Assembly (NCBI RefSeq): GCF_003129485.1
Contig: NZ_QFFG01000002.1
Coordinates: forward strand, 558,001 to 622,000
Origin: Polaribacter aquimarinus
Lineage (GTDB): Bacteria > Bacteroidota > Bacteroidia > Flavobacteriales > Flavobacteriaceae
DNA: 64,000 nt
Direction: 5' to 3'
The stretch's first letter is position 1; every line of letters begins with the position of its first letter. The position numbers and the translations under genes are program-made. Shown piece after piece: positions 36,430 to 45,068 of this stretch. The notes below the pieces were generated by a model, which did no database searches, was not told the origin of the DNA, and saw nothing but the letters and a program-made list of their open reading frames with translations.

Positions 36430-37536
36430 ATGAAAGCAAGTTTAACATTAGGTAAGGTCTCTAAATTTATGGGATTAAGTTTTTTTATCACCTTAAAAGA
36501 CCTTTTTACAGGAAAGTTAGAAAAAGAAGATTTCAAAGCTTTTTTACGTAAAGTAATAGTGCCACTTGCTTCCATAATTTTATTTATAGGGTTATGGCAC
36601 TTAGGAGCAAAAACATTGTACAATACAGAAGCAGAATTTAAAATTGCAAAAGCGTTGCAAGATCAAGGTCAAGTAGCAGCAGATGCTATGAAAGCCTGTA
36701 TTGCTTCTGGTGATTCTAGTTGCCAACCAAACACATTGCCTTCTCCAGCTCAGGTTTGGGAATCTTTCCAGTCTTTGTTAAGAGATCACAATATTATTAG
36801 TGCTGATAAAGCTGCTTTTATAGAAAAAACAGCTGCTTTAAATGAAAAAAGAATAGCAGCTGGAAAAGACCCAATTGTATATACCGGAAGACCTTCGTTT
36901 GTAGATCAAATTTTTAGAAGTTTACAAACTGTATTCGCAGGATTTTTATTGGCTTTATTAATTGCTGTTCCTTTAGGAATTTTTATCGGATTAAGTCCAA
37001 CATTAAAAAGTGCTTTCAATTGGTTTATTCAAATCTTTAAACCAGTATCGCCTGTAGTTTGGTATTTATTAGTCTTTATGATTGTAAAAACAGTATTAAT
37101 TGGTTCTTCAGAAGATAGCTCTTTTACCATTTCTTTTATTAGTGTGGGTTTATGTTCTATGTGGGCAACATTGGTTAATACTGCAATGGGAGTCTCTACG
37201 GTAGACAAAGACTATATTAATGTAGCTAAAGTGTTAAAATTGGGAACATTCCAAAAGATATTTAAAGTAGTGTTGCCATCGTCTTTACCGCTAATTTTTA
37301 CAGGATTGAAAATTACATTATCGGTAGCGTGGATGGTGCTAATTGCAATAGAATTATTAGCACAAAGTCCTGGTTTAGGTTTATTCGTTTGGGAAGAATT
37401 TCAAAACGGAGCCAACGATTCTAACGCAAAAATAATCGTAGCAATGTTTGTTATTGGTATTATTGGTTTCTTGTTAGATAGGTTAATGTTAACCATCCAA
37501 AATTGGGTGTCTTTTGATAAAACTGATGCAATATAA
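36430..37536 (+). CDS. nrtB: Nitrate ABC transporter permease
   Basis: 368 residues. One N-terminal membrane segment (about 40-60) is followed by a ~100-residue extracytoplasmic stretch containing two cysteines. The BPD_transp_1 domain comes next with five or six membrane helices and the ATPase-coupling EAA-like loop (NVAKVLKLGTFQKIFKVVLPSSLP). It forms the channel of the importer with NrtA and the two ATPases. The long loop is typical of the larger NrtB forms. Confidence 0.9.
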   Translation: MKASLTLGKVSKFMGLSFFITLKDLFTGKLEKEDFKAFLRKVIVPLASIILFIGLWHLGAKTLYNTEAEFKIAKALQDQGQVAADAMKACIASGDSSCQPNTLPSPAQVWESFQSLLRDHNIISADKAAFIEKTAALNEKRIAAGKDPIVYTGRPSFVDQIFRSLQTVFAGFLLALLIAVPLGIFIGLSPTLKSAFNWFIQIFKPVSPVVWYLLVFMIVKTVLIGSSEDSSFTISFISVGLCSMWATLVNTAMGVSTVDKDYINVAKVLKLGTFQKIFKVVLPSSLPLIFTGLKITLSVAWMVLIAIELLAQSPGLGLFVWEEFQNGANDSNAKIIVAMFVIGIIGFLLDRLMLTIQNWVSFDKTDAI

Positions 37537-37573
37537 ATTTTTATTCAAAAATTCAATCTTTTAATACTAGAAT

Positions 37574-38425
37574 ATGGCTTATTTAGAACTAAAAAATATA
37601 TACAAAACCTACGGTCAAGGAACTGATGAAACAGAGGTGTTGTCTAACATTAATCTTAAAATAGAGGAAGGAGAATTTGTTGCTATTGTTGGTTTTACAG
37701 GAAGTGGAAAAACAACTTTAGTAAACTTAATTAACGGTTTAATTCAGCCGACAAGTGGAGAGGTGTTATTTAAAGGAGAACCCGTTGTGGATACAAGTCA
37801 CGAAAGAGGAGTAATTTTTCAAAACTATTCTTTATTGCCGTGGTTAACAGTAGAACAAAATGTAATAATGGCGGTTAAAGAAGCTTTTCCAAAACGCGAA
37901 AAAGAGGTTTATAAACGTAAAGCAGCATATTATATAGATATGGTAAACTTAACTCCAGCGATTAACAAATTTCCTAAAGAATTATCAGGAGGAATGCGTC
38001 AAAGAGTTGCAGTTGCAAGAGCTTTGGCTATGAAACCAGACATGATTATTATGGATGAACCTTTAGGGGCATTAGATGCCTTAACACGTGGAAATTTACA
38101 AGATCAAATCTTAAACATTTGGGGTAAAGACAAACGTACAGCACTATTAATAACCAATGATGTTGATGAAGGAATTTATATGGCAGACAGAATTATTCCT
38201 TTACGTCCAGGACCAAAAGCAACTTTAGGACCAGAGTTTAAAATTGATATTGAGCGTCCTAGAGATAAAACCGAAATGAATGATAATACCAGTTATAAAG
38301 CAACTAGAAACGCTATTATAGAGTATTTAATGGACATAGGTAATGAACGAAAATCTGAAGCAACAACAGAGTATATTTTGCCAGAGTTAACTCCAAAAGA
38401 TTTTGTAAACCAATTTAGATATTAG
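37574..38425 (+). CDS. Nitrate ABC transporter ATPase, first copy, with altered H-loop
   Basis: 283 residues. Walker A is GFTGSGKTTL, the signature is LSGGMRQR, Walker B is MIIMDEPLGALD. The switch histidine that normally follows Walker B (ITHDVDEA in the second copy) is Asn here: ITNDVDEG, encoded by AAT. A C-terminal tail of ~60 residues lacks the NrtA-like domain found in cyanobacterial NrtC. With the second ATPase it should form an asymmetric heterodimer on NrtB. Confidence 0.9.
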   Translation: MAYLELKNIYKTYGQGTDETEVLSNINLKIEEGEFVAIVGFTGSGKTTLVNLINGLIQPTSGEVLFKGEPVVDTSHERGVIFQNYSLLPWLTVEQNVIMAVKEAFPKREKEVYKRKAAYYIDMVNLTPAINKFPKELSGGMRQRVAVARALAMKPDMIIMDEPLGALDALTRGNLQDQILNIWGKDKRTALLITNDVDEGIYMADRIIPLRPGPKATLGPEFKIDIERPRDKTEMNDNTSYKATRNAIIEYLMDIGNERKSEATTEYILPELTPKDFVNQFRY

Positions 38426-38430
38426 AAATT

Positions 38431-39261
38431 ATGAGAGTGATAACAGAAAGTACCATTACAAAAGAGGTTTTAGGAAAGACTAAGTTTCCTTCTAAAGATG
38501 TTATGTTAGATTTAAAAGATCTAAAAAAAGTATATCCAACACCTAAAGGAGACTACGTAGTTTTAGAAGATTTGAATTTGCAAATTCGTAAGGAAGAATT
38601 TGTTACTATCATTGGTCATTCAGGTTGTGGTAAAACCACAATGTTGTCTATGATTGCAGGGTTAAATCCAATTTCTGGAGGAAACATTGCAGTTTTAGGG
38701 AAACATATTAAAGGTCCAGGACCAGATAGAGGTGTTATTTTTCAAGCGCCAAGTTTAATGCCTTGGATGACATCTTTACAAAATGTGATGTTGGGCGTAA
38801 ATCAAGTATTTCCTCATGCAACCAAAGCTCAAAGAACAGATGTTGCAAAATATTACTTGCAAAAAGTGGGTTTAGAAGATGCGTTTCATAAAAAAGCTAG
38901 CGATTTATCACAAGGAATGCAACAAAGAGTTGGTATTGCTAGAGCTTTTGCTATAAAACCTAAAGTATTGTTGTTAGACGAACCTTTCGGAATGTTAGAT
39001 TCATTAACTAGAGGTGAGTTACAAGATATCTTAATTGAAATTTGGAATAAAGAAAAAATCACTGCTGTAATGATTACTCACGATGTTGATGAAGCTATTT
39101 TTTTAGCAGACAGAGTAGTGATGATGACAAGTGGACCAAGCGCAAAAATAGGTGATATTTTAGATATCGATTTTAAAAGACCAAGAACAAGAAAATCGGT
39201 GTTAGAGCACAATGATTATTATAAATACCGTAAACATTTAATAGACTTTTTAGAGCATTAA
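38431..39261 (+). CDS. nrtD: Nitrate ABC transporter ATPase, second copy
   Basis: 276 residues with all standard ATPase motifs: Walker A GHSGCGKTTM, signature LSQGMQQR, Walker B VLLLDEPFGMLD and an intact H-loop (ITHDVDEA). It belongs to the NrtD/SsuB-type ATPases and pairs with the preceding gene, 5 bp upstream. A short hairpin (AAGACA-TTT-TGTCTT followed by T) near 39318 may end the operon before the porin gene. Confidence 0.9.
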   Translation: MRVITESTITKEVLGKTKFPSKDVMLDLKDLKKVYPTPKGDYVVLEDLNLQIRKEEFVTIIGHSGCGKTTMLSMIAGLNPISGGNIAVLGKHIKGPGPDRGVIFQAPSLMPWMTSLQNVMLGVNQVFPHATKAQRTDVAKYYLQKVGLEDAFHKKASDLSQGMQQRVGIARAFAIKPKVLLLDEPFGMLDSLTRGELQDILIEIWNKEKITAVMITHDVDEAIFLADRVVMMTSGPSAKIGDILDIDFKRPRTRKSVLEHNDYYKYRKHLIDFLEH

Positions 39262-39333
39262 AAATAGTATTTGCAACTAAAAAGAAGCTATAAAAACATG
39301 AGAAAAGTCATAAATAAGACATTTTTGTCTTTT

Positions 39334-39341
39334 TATATTTG
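39334..39341 (+). promoter_or_regulatory. -7 box of the porin gene
   Basis: TATATTTG matches TAnnTTTG, 46 bp before the porin ATG, so the porin probably has its own promoter next to the nrt operon. Confidence 0.55.
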
Positions 39342-39387
39342 ACAAGTTTAAAAAACAAAATAAAAAATAAATCAAAAACTAATAAAA

Positions 39388-40662
39388 ATGAAAAAACAAT
39401 ACATAATTATAGGGCTAATGTTAGCATGTTTTCAATTTACAACAGCGCAGTTTACATTAGATGGAGAGTTTAGACCAAGATCAGAATATCGTCATGGATT
39501 TGGTAATTTAATTCCTGATGCAGTAGATGCAGGTTTTGGTATTTCAACCAGAGTAAGGTTAAACTCAAGTTTTATGACAGATAATTATTGGGTATATGTA
39601 AGTTTACAAGATATTATGGTTTGGGGTGAGAACAGACAAATTTTACCTTACGATCAAAATAATTCTTTTGCTGTTTTTCAAGCTTGGGCAGAAATTAAAT
39701 TAGGGGAAAATACATCAACCAAGTTAGGACGTCAAGTATTGTCTTATGATGACCAAAGAATTTTAGGAGGATTAGATTGGGCGCAACAAGGGCGAAATCA
39801 TGATGCTGCTTTAATTAAATATAAAAAAGGAAACTTTATGTTGGATTTTGGTTTGGCTTTTAATCAAGATTATTCACATCCTACTGGATTTATTTCTCAA
39901 GGAACAGGATACAATACTGCAGGGTTTTTCTCTTACAAAACAATGCAAATGTTGTATATGAAACAAAAATGGGAAAAATTAACAGGTAGTTTATTATTAC
40001 TAAATAACGGATTTCAAGATTTTAATGGAGCTGGGTCTGCTGATGGTGTAAGTAATTTACAAACTTTAGGTACACACTTAAACTATAAATCTGGAAACTT
40101 TGGTTTAGCGGCAAATGCATTTTTACAAACAGGAAACAGACAAGGAGATGTTAGCGTAAAAGGAGCTTTTTTACTAGGTTTAGATGCAAGTTTAAAAGCA
40201 TCAGATAAAGTTACACTAGGTGCAGGTTTAGAAATAATTAGTGGAAATGATGCTGGAGCAGGTGAAACAGGAGCATTCTTTCCTTTATATGGAACCAACC
40301 ATAAATTTAATGGTTTTATGGATTATTTCTATGTAGGTAACCATGCAAACTCTATCGGATTGGTAGATATTCACGCAAGTGCTAATTTTAAGTTAAGTAA
40401 ATCATCAAGTTTAATGGCTAAAGTATTAAACTTTAGAGGTGAGCAAGCTTTAGCAAGTGGAGAAAAATCTTTAGGAACAGAAATAGATTTAGTTTACAAA
40501 AGAAAATTTAAAGGGTTTGCTTTAGTTGCAGGATATTCACAGCTTTTTGCTTCTGATGGAATGTATGAATTAAAAGGAGTTACAGAGGCTGCCGCAGCAG
40601 GTACTCAAAACTGGGCTTGGGTTATGTTAGTTATTAAGCCTAAATTTTTAAGCGGAAAATAA
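39388..40662 (+). CDS. Outer-membrane porin, alginate-export-like beta-barrel
   Basis: 424 residues with a signal peptide ending at TTAQ. The body is a typical 16-18-strand barrel of the alginate_export type: GEFRPRSEYRHGF at the N-terminus, WAEIKLGENTSTKLGRQVLSYDDQRILGG, and a final strand ending in a charged residue. Barrels of this family sit next to nitrate genes in several Bacteroidota, which suggests nitrate/nitrite passage across the outer membrane; the name alginate export is a domain label, not a function here. A terminator follows. Confidence 0.85.
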   Translation: MKKQYIIIGLMLACFQFTTAQFTLDGEFRPRSEYRHGFGNLIPDAVDAGFGISTRVRLNSSFMTDNYWVYVSLQDIMVWGENRQILPYDQNNSFAVFQAWAEIKLGENTSTKLGRQVLSYDDQRILGGLDWAQQGRNHDAALIKYKKGNFMLDFGLAFNQDYSHPTGFISQGTGYNTAGFFSYKTMQMLYMKQKWEKLTGSLLLLNNGFQDFNGAGSADGVSNLQTLGTHLNYKSGNFGLAANAFLQTGNRQGDVSVKGAFLLGLDASLKASDKVTLGAGLEIISGNDAGAGETGAFFPLYGTNHKFNGFMDYFYVGNHANSIGLVDIHASANFKLSKSSSLMAKVLNFRGEQALASGEKSLGTEIDLVYKRKFKGFALVAGYSQLFASDGMYELKGVTEAAAAGTQNWAWVMLVIKPKFLSGK

Positions 40663-40731
40663 ATAAGTATAAAAAATAATATTGGTTGTATGGTTGGTTT
40701 TAGTGTTAATAGACTATATAAATTAATATTT

Positions 40732-40757
40732 AAATCCCTCGAAAGAGGGATTTTTTG
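40732..40757 (+). terminator. Rho-independent terminator after the porin gene
   Basis: AAATCCCTC-GAAA-GAGGGATTT followed by T residues, with a stable GNRA-type loop. It marks the end of the nitrate island. Confidence 0.85.
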
Positions 40758-40958
40758 TTTTAAGAAAATTAGTTTTTAGTATTTACATTGAAGTGCTGTC
40801 TTTTAAAAAATAATTAGTAAAAGTTTTAAAAATTAAGTTTTTAATAAAGATTATTATAATTACATAAGGTTATCTTTAAAGAATACTAATCAAAGCTGAT
40901 AAAAATCATTTTTTACGTCCTCTTTAGATACTAGTTTCGCATCATAAAACTTTGTAAA

Positions 40959-41210
40959 ATGGAAACAACAGTAATCATCAAGAATTTAAGATGTAATACT
41001 TGTAAAGATAAAGTGATTGCTGCTCTTGATAAATTTAATACTATTTCTAATATTGAAATTGATATTACTAAAGGGAGTTTAAACTTTAACTGTATAAGTC
41101 ATAATGCCATGGAAGGTATACGGATTTACTTAAAAAAAATAGGCTATCCAATAACTGAAGATAGTACTGTTATTAAAAAAGGAAGTCTGCAAGAAGTTTC
41201 TAACAATTAA
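40959..41210 (+). CDS. Small HMA-like metal-binding protein
   Basis: 83 residues in the HMA (CopZ/Atx1-like) fold: a first strand, then CNTC (C12 and C15) at the expected loop, and a final GYPITED strand-turn. It may bind copper or zinc in the cytoplasm. No ATPase is adjacent. A possible promoter (TAGTTTCG) precedes it at about 40933 and a strong hairpin terminator follows. Confidence 0.78.
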   Translation: METTVIIKNLRCNTCKDKVIAALDKFNTISNIEIDITKGSLNFNCISHNAMEGIRIYLKKIGYPITEDSTVIKKGSLQEVSNN

Positions 41211-41227
41211 AATTATAACCAAAGAAA

Positions 41228-41256
41228 AAGTCGAAGTTTAAAGCTTCGACTTTTTT
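41228..41256. terminator. Bidirectional terminator between the HMA gene and tRNA-Leu
   Basis: AAAGTCGAAG-TTTAAA-GCTTCGACTTTTTT: a 9-10 bp stem with a T run on the + strand for the HMA gene. The minus strand reads the same stem after the tRNA, so both convergent transcripts can end here. Confidence 0.8.
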
Positions 41257-41257
41257 G

Positions 41258-41339
41258 TACTCAAGGTGGGAATCGAACCCACACTCCCGAAAGAACTGGA
41301 TTTTGAATCCAGCGCGTCTACCAATTCCGCCACTTGAGC
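41258..41339 (-). tRNA. tRNA-Leu (CAA)
   Basis: The reverse strand folds as an 82-nt class II tRNA: GCTCAAG acceptor, a D-arm containing GGCGGAATTGGTAGACGC, an anticodon stem CTGGA/TCCAG with loop TTCAAAA (anticodon CAA, reads UUG), a long variable arm, and a T-arm with GGGTTCGATTCCC. The first pair appears to be G-U and the discriminator is A, as expected for leucine. No CCA is encoded. Confidence 0.95.
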
Positions 41340-41422
41340 AAGTGTGTATATAGGATTGCAAATGTATTAAATTATTTTATTTTAAAGTAAAAAAATAAAT
41401 TTCAAAGTCAATAAATAATTTC

Positions 41423-41430
41423 TACTTTTG
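41423..41430 (+). promoter_or_regulatory. -7 box of the prs promoter
   Basis: TACTTTTG, a perfect TAnnTTTG match, 33 bp before the prs ATG. Confidence 0.55.
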
Positions 41431-41463
41431 TTCACTTACAACAATACAACAAAAAACAGATAA

Positions 41464-42405
41464 ATGTCTATAAATCAACTTGCACCAAAACTATTTGCCT
41501 GTAGGCAAAGTAAAGTTTTGGCAGAAAAAATTGCTAAAGAATATAGTACTAAGCTTGGAAATATAAAGATAACCTACTTTAGTGATGGAGAATTTCAGCC
41601 AGCTTTTGAAGAATCTGTTCGTGGGAGAAGAGTTTTTATTATTGGTTCAACATTTCCAAATTCTGATAATTTAATGGAGATGCTTTTAATATTAGATGCA
41701 GCTAAAAGAGCATCTGCTAGACATATCACTGCTGTTATGCCTTACTTTGGTTGGGCTAGACAAGATAGAAAAGACCAACCCAGAGTAGCAATCGGAGCAA
41801 AGTTAGTTGCAAAACTATTAGAAGCTGCTGGTGCAACAAGAATAATGACAATGGATTTGCATGCAGATCAAATTCAAGGATTTTTTGAAAGACCTGTAGA
41901 TCATTTATTTGCATCCACTATTTTTATGCCTTACATAAAAAGTTTGCAATTAGAAAACTTAACGATAGCTTCTCCAGATATGGGAGGGTCTAAAAGAGCT
42001 TATGCATACTCCAAGCATTTGCATTCAGATGTTGTTATTTGTTATAAACAACGTAAAAAAGCTAATGTTATTGGTCATATGGAGGTAATAGGGGAGGTAG
42101 AAGGTAAAGATGTAATTCTGGTAGATGATATGATTGATACAGGAGGAACGTTAACACACGCAGCCAATTTAATGAAAGAGAGAGGAGCCAAAAGTGTTCG
42201 TGCAATTTGTACGCACCCAATACTATCCGGAACTGCTTACGAAAGAATTGAAGAGTCTGCGTTAACAGAATTAATAGTTTCTGATACAATTCCGTTAAAA
42301 AAGTCTACATCTAAAATAAAAGTAGTATCTTGCGCGCCATTATTTGCGGCTGTTATGCATAAAGTACAAGATAACACCTCAATTAGTGGACAATTTTTAA
42401 TGTAA
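41464..42405 (+). CDS. prs: Ribose-phosphate pyrophosphokinase
   Basis: 313 residues, the standard PRPP synthetase length. The ATP-binding and catalytic motifs are present (DLHADQIQGFF, and the PRPP loop DDMIDTGGTL). It makes PRPP from ribose 5-phosphate and ATP for purine, pyrimidine, NAD, Trp and His synthesis. It precedes rplY by 17 bp, a common pairing. Confidence 0.97.
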   Translation: MSINQLAPKLFACRQSKVLAEKIAKEYSTKLGNIKITYFSDGEFQPAFEESVRGRRVFIIGSTFPNSDNLMEMLLILDAAKRASARHITAVMPYFGWARQDRKDQPRVAIGAKLVAKLLEAAGATRIMTMDLHADQIQGFFERPVDHLFASTIFMPYIKSLQLENLTIASPDMGGSKRAYAYSKHLHSDVVICYKQRKKANVIGHMEVIGEVEGKDVILVDDMIDTGGTLTHAANLMKERGAKSVRAICTHPILSGTAYERIEESALTELIVSDTIPLKKSTSKIKVVSCAPLFAAVMHKVQDNTSISGQFLM

Positions 42406-42422
42406 ATAATTAATAAAAAGTA

Positions 42423-43031
42423 ATGAAATCAATTACAATTAAAGGATCAAAAAGAGAAAGCGTAGGTAAGTCAGCGACTAAAGCCTTACGTAATGCTGGC
42501 ATGGTTCCTTGCGTGATATACGGAGGAAAAACACCAATTCACTTTTCAGCAGAAGAAAAAGCGTTTAAAAACTTGGTATACACTCCAAATGTATATACTG
42601 CATCAATTGATGTTGATGGACAAACTATACCAGCAATTTTACAAGACATTCAATTTCACCCAGTAACTGACAGAATTTTACACGTAGATTTCTATCAATT
42701 ATTTGATGATAAAGAAGTTACAATGAACATACCAGTTAAATTAACAGGTACTTCTCCAGGAGTATTAAATGGTGGTTCTTTACGTTTTACTAACCGTAAA
42801 TTAAAAATAAAAGCTGTACCAGCTAATTTACCTGATTTTGTGTCAGCTGATATTTCTAAATTAAAAATAGGAAATAAATTATTTGTTACCGAATTAAAGA
42901 ACGATGACTATACGTTTATGCATCCAGATAATACAGTGGTAGTTCAAGTTAGAACTTCTAGAAATGCTGTTGCTGAAGAAGAAACAGAAGAAACAACTGA
43001 AGCAGCTCCAGAAGCGACTGCTGCAGAATAA
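42423..43031 (+). CDS. rplY: 50S ribosomal protein L25/general stress protein Ctc
   Basis: 202 residues, the long Ctc form: an N-terminal 5S-rRNA-binding L25 domain (residues 1-95, with a [13 protein letters not shown] turn), the TL5 C-terminal domain (95-180) and an acidic, Glu/Ala-rich tail. It binds 5S rRNA in the large subunit. A strong terminator follows directly. Confidence 0.96.
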   Translation: MKSITIKGSKRESVGKSATKALRNAGMVPCVIYGGKTPIHFSAEEKAFKNLVYTPNVYTASIDVDGQTIPAILQDIQFHPVTDRILHVDFYQLFDDKEVTMNIPVKLTGTSPGVLNGGSLRFTNRKLKIKAVPANLPDFVSADISKLKIGNKLFVTELKNDDYTFMHPDNTVVVQVRTSRNAVAEEETEETTEAAPEATAAE

Positions 43032-43051
43032 GTTTTACAAATATAATTTAG

Positions 43052-43081
43052 AAAAGCGTTACAAATTTGTAACGCTTTTTT
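43052..43081 (+). terminator. Rho-independent terminator after rplY
   Basis: AAAGCGTTACAAA-TTTGTAACGCTTT followed by T residues: a perfect 13-bp stem. Confidence 0.88.
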
Positions 43082-43112
43082 ATTGGGTTAAATTTATCTT
43101 AAGAACTTGTCT

Positions 43113-43120
43113 TATTTTTG
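43113..43120 (+). promoter_or_regulatory. -7 box very close to the pth start
   Basis: TATTTTTG ends only 4 bases before the ATG at 43125. If used, the transcript would begin at or inside that ATG, so translation is either leaderless or starts at the internal ATG at 43188. Confidence 0.45.
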
Positions 43121-43124
43121 TTGT

Positions 43125-43754
43125 ATGAATTTAAGAAACTTCTTTTCTAAATTATTTGGTATAAAAGTTGAATCTAAAGAAGAATTGATGAAGAAATTTT
43201 TAATTGTTGGTCTTGGTAATATTGGCGATAAATATACCAATACACGTCATAATATTGGTTTTAAAATTCTAGACGAAGTAGCAGAAGAACACAATACCGC
43301 TTTTGAAACTGAAAAGTTAGGAGACATTGCTAGATTTCGATTTAAAGGAAGAACTTTTATTTTATTAAAGCCAAGTACATTTATGAATTTAAGTGGAAAA
43401 TCGCTTAAATATTGGATGGATAAAGAAAAAATTTCTTTAGAGAATTTATTGGTAATTACCGATGATGTTAATATTGATTTTGGAACAATTCGTTTAAAAG
43501 CAAAAGGTTCTGCAGGTGGACATAATGGCTTAAAAGATATCGAAACAAAATTAGGACATCAGAAATATGCACGTTTTCGTTTTGGTGTAGGCGCTAATTA
43601 TTCGAAAGGAAGACAAGTAGATTTCGTTTTAGGTGAATGGAGTAAAGAAGAAACGAGCCAATTAATAGAAAGATTACCAACCTCAGCAAAAGTGATTACT
43701 TCTTTTGGTACTGCTGGTTTAGCAAATACTATGAATACCTATAATGGGAAATAA
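43125..43754 (+). CDS. pth: Peptidyl-tRNA hydrolase
   Basis: 210 residues from the ATG at 43125, of which the first 21 are an extension before the usual Pth start (MKKFLIVGLGN, ATG at 43188). The catalytic His lies in NTRHNIGF, with the conserved NLSGKS and the GGHNGLKDI motifs further on. It frees peptides from peptidyl-tRNA. The -7 box at 43113 makes the upstream ATG uncertain; the core domain is complete either way. Confidence 0.95.
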   Translation: MNLRNFFSKLFGIKVESKEELMKKFLIVGLGNIGDKYTNTRHNIGFKILDEVAEEHNTAFETEKLGDIARFRFKGRTFILLKPSTFMNLSGKSLKYWMDKEKISLENLLVITDDVNIDFGTIRLKAKGSAGGHNGLKDIETKLGHQKYARFRFGVGANYSKGRQVDFVLGEWSKEETSQLIERLPTSAKVITSFGTAGLANTMNTYNGK

Positions 43755-43800
43755 AAAACTGTTCAGAAAGGAACAGCTTCAAGTTTTTTTAATGTTTTTA

Positions 43801-44337
43801 TTATTTTCTAACAAAAATGATTTTTGTTGTTGTTGCAGTTGAAATAGAACCATCAATAGCTTCTGAATCTTGTGTAACTGTTAATGTATCTTCATTGAAG
43901 AAATTCACATCAAATATACCTTTTAAAAGATTGTCATTTATGGCATTAAAACTAATGGTTCTATTAATTGTGTTTATGGTATAACTTCCAGAGTTATCGA
44001 TATTAATAATTTTTGGAATAACTGTTACGTCTCCATTCGCGGCAGTTACAGTATTTATCTTTCTATATTGACCTTTAACTGTAAACTTTCCATTTTTATT
44101 TAATACAAAATCAACTTCAAAAGTATCACTTGTTATTTTTGCTGTAGATATAATAACTGTTGCCCCTTGAGTAACTGTTGTATTAGTTACATCAGCATTT
44201 AAGCTACTAATTTTATAGGTACCAGAAACATTTGTTGCAGATAAATCTAATGCAACAATATTATCATTATTATCACTACAAGCTATTAGTGTAATTGTAG
44301 CTACAAAAAATGTAATTATATATTTAAATGCTTTCAT
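43801..44337 (-). CDS. Hypothetical lipoprotein
   Basis: 178 residues with a lipoprotein signal (LIACSDNN, lipid on C20). The mature part is beta-rich with repeated Thr/Val strands and a GTYKISSL start, similar in shape to lipocalin-like Bacteroidota lipoproteins. No specific family is recognised. The S-D-N-N-D after the Cys fits the acidic export signal used for surface lipoproteins in this phylum, so it may be surface exposed (inference). Confidence 0.72.
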   Translation of the reverse strand: MKAFKYIITFFVATITLIACSDNNDNIVALDLSATNVSGTYKISSLNADVTNTTVTQGATVIISTAKITSDTFEVDFVLNKNGKFTVKGQYRKINTVTAANGDVTVIPKIINIDNSGSYTINTINRTISFNAINDNLLKGIFDVNFFNEDTLTVTQDSEAIDGSISTATTTKIIFVRK

Positions 44338-44409
44338 AAGAATTAGTTTTTGTCAAATATAACAGATTAAAAGAGTTGATATTGTTTTAAGTTAAATGTT
44401 TTTTATTAA

Positions 44410-44862
44410 TTAAGAATTTTCACTTGCAAACCATTCAGCAAAACTTGTGTCAGTTTCTTGTAATTTTATAGAATGCAGTTTGATATTTTTTGGCAATCTT
44501 GTTTTTATTTTTTCAGCAAAATCAATCACCATCATTTCACTGGTAGGCTGATAATCAACCAAAATTACGTGATGACCTCTATCTTTTAATTCCTTTGCCA
44601 ACTCAATATGTGGTGTGTTTTTATTAAAGACAGTTGCATGGTCAAAAAGATCTACAATTTCTTCGTTAACTATTTTTTTTAAGTCGCCAAAATCGATAAC
44701 CATTCCAAATTTTACGTTGGTATTGTCTTGAATTGGTTCCCCAGAAACAGTAACTGAAAGTTTATAAGAATGCCCATGAACATTTTTACACTTTCCGTCA
44801 TAACCATATAATGCGTGGCCAGTTTCAAAATTAAACTGCTTGGTAATTCTAATTGTACTCAT
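44410..44862 (-). CDS. queD: 6-carboxytetrahydropterin synthase (QueD)
   Basis: 150 residues with the T-fold zinc ligands H16, H29 and H31 and the catalytic Cys C25 (GHALYGYDGKCKNVHGHSY region). It converts 7,8-dihydroneopterin triphosphate to 6-carboxytetrahydropterin for queuosine synthesis. Other que genes are not in the window. It is transcribed toward the hypothetical lipoprotein, possibly together with it. Confidence 0.9.
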   Translation of the reverse strand: MSTIRITKQFNFETGHALYGYDGKCKNVHGHSYKLSVTVSGEPIQDNTNVKFGMVIDFGDLKKIVNEEIVDLFDHATVFNKNTPHIELAKELKDRGHHVILVDYQPTSEMMVIDFAEKIKTRLPKNIKLHSIKLQETDTSFAEWFASENS

Positions 44863-44875
44863 TCAAAAATTTTAT

Positions 44876-44960
44876 GAATATGTCATTTCGAAATGAGGAA
44901 CGATTGAGAAATCTTTTGACAAAGAGATTCCTCCTCATACTTCGTTGGGAATGACAAACT
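44876..44960. repeat. Dispersed palindromic intergenic repeat
   Basis: GTCATTTCGAAATGAGGAACGA near the left end is balanced by TCCTCATACTTCGTTGGGAATGAC near the right end, so the unit can fold as a long imperfect hairpin around GAAATCTTTTGACAAAGAGATTC. It resembles the REP/MITE-like units common between flavobacterial genes. Confidence 0.65.
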
Positions 44961-44968
44961 ATTACTAA

Positions 44969-45052
44969 TTAACGTCTGTTTCTATATTTGTTGTAAAAGT
45001 ATACAATAACTAAAGCTATTGCTAATCCTATAAATAAAAAATCTCCTCCCAT
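44969..45052 (-). CDS. 27-residue single-pass membrane peptide
   Basis: ATG-GGA-GGA-GAT... reads MGGDFLFIGLAIALVIVYFY, then NKYRNRR, then TAA. The hydrophobic core is flanked by an Asp on the N-side and a basic tail, a good positive-inside membrane anchor. Its start lies 17 bp after the stop of the GH3-like gene on the same strand and is preceded by an A/T-rich leader. It is shorter than usual gene callers accept. Real translation is plausible but unproven. Confidence 0.5.
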   Translation of the reverse strand: MGGDFLFIGLAIALVIVYFYNKYRNRR

Positions 45053-45068
45053 ATATAATTATATTTTG

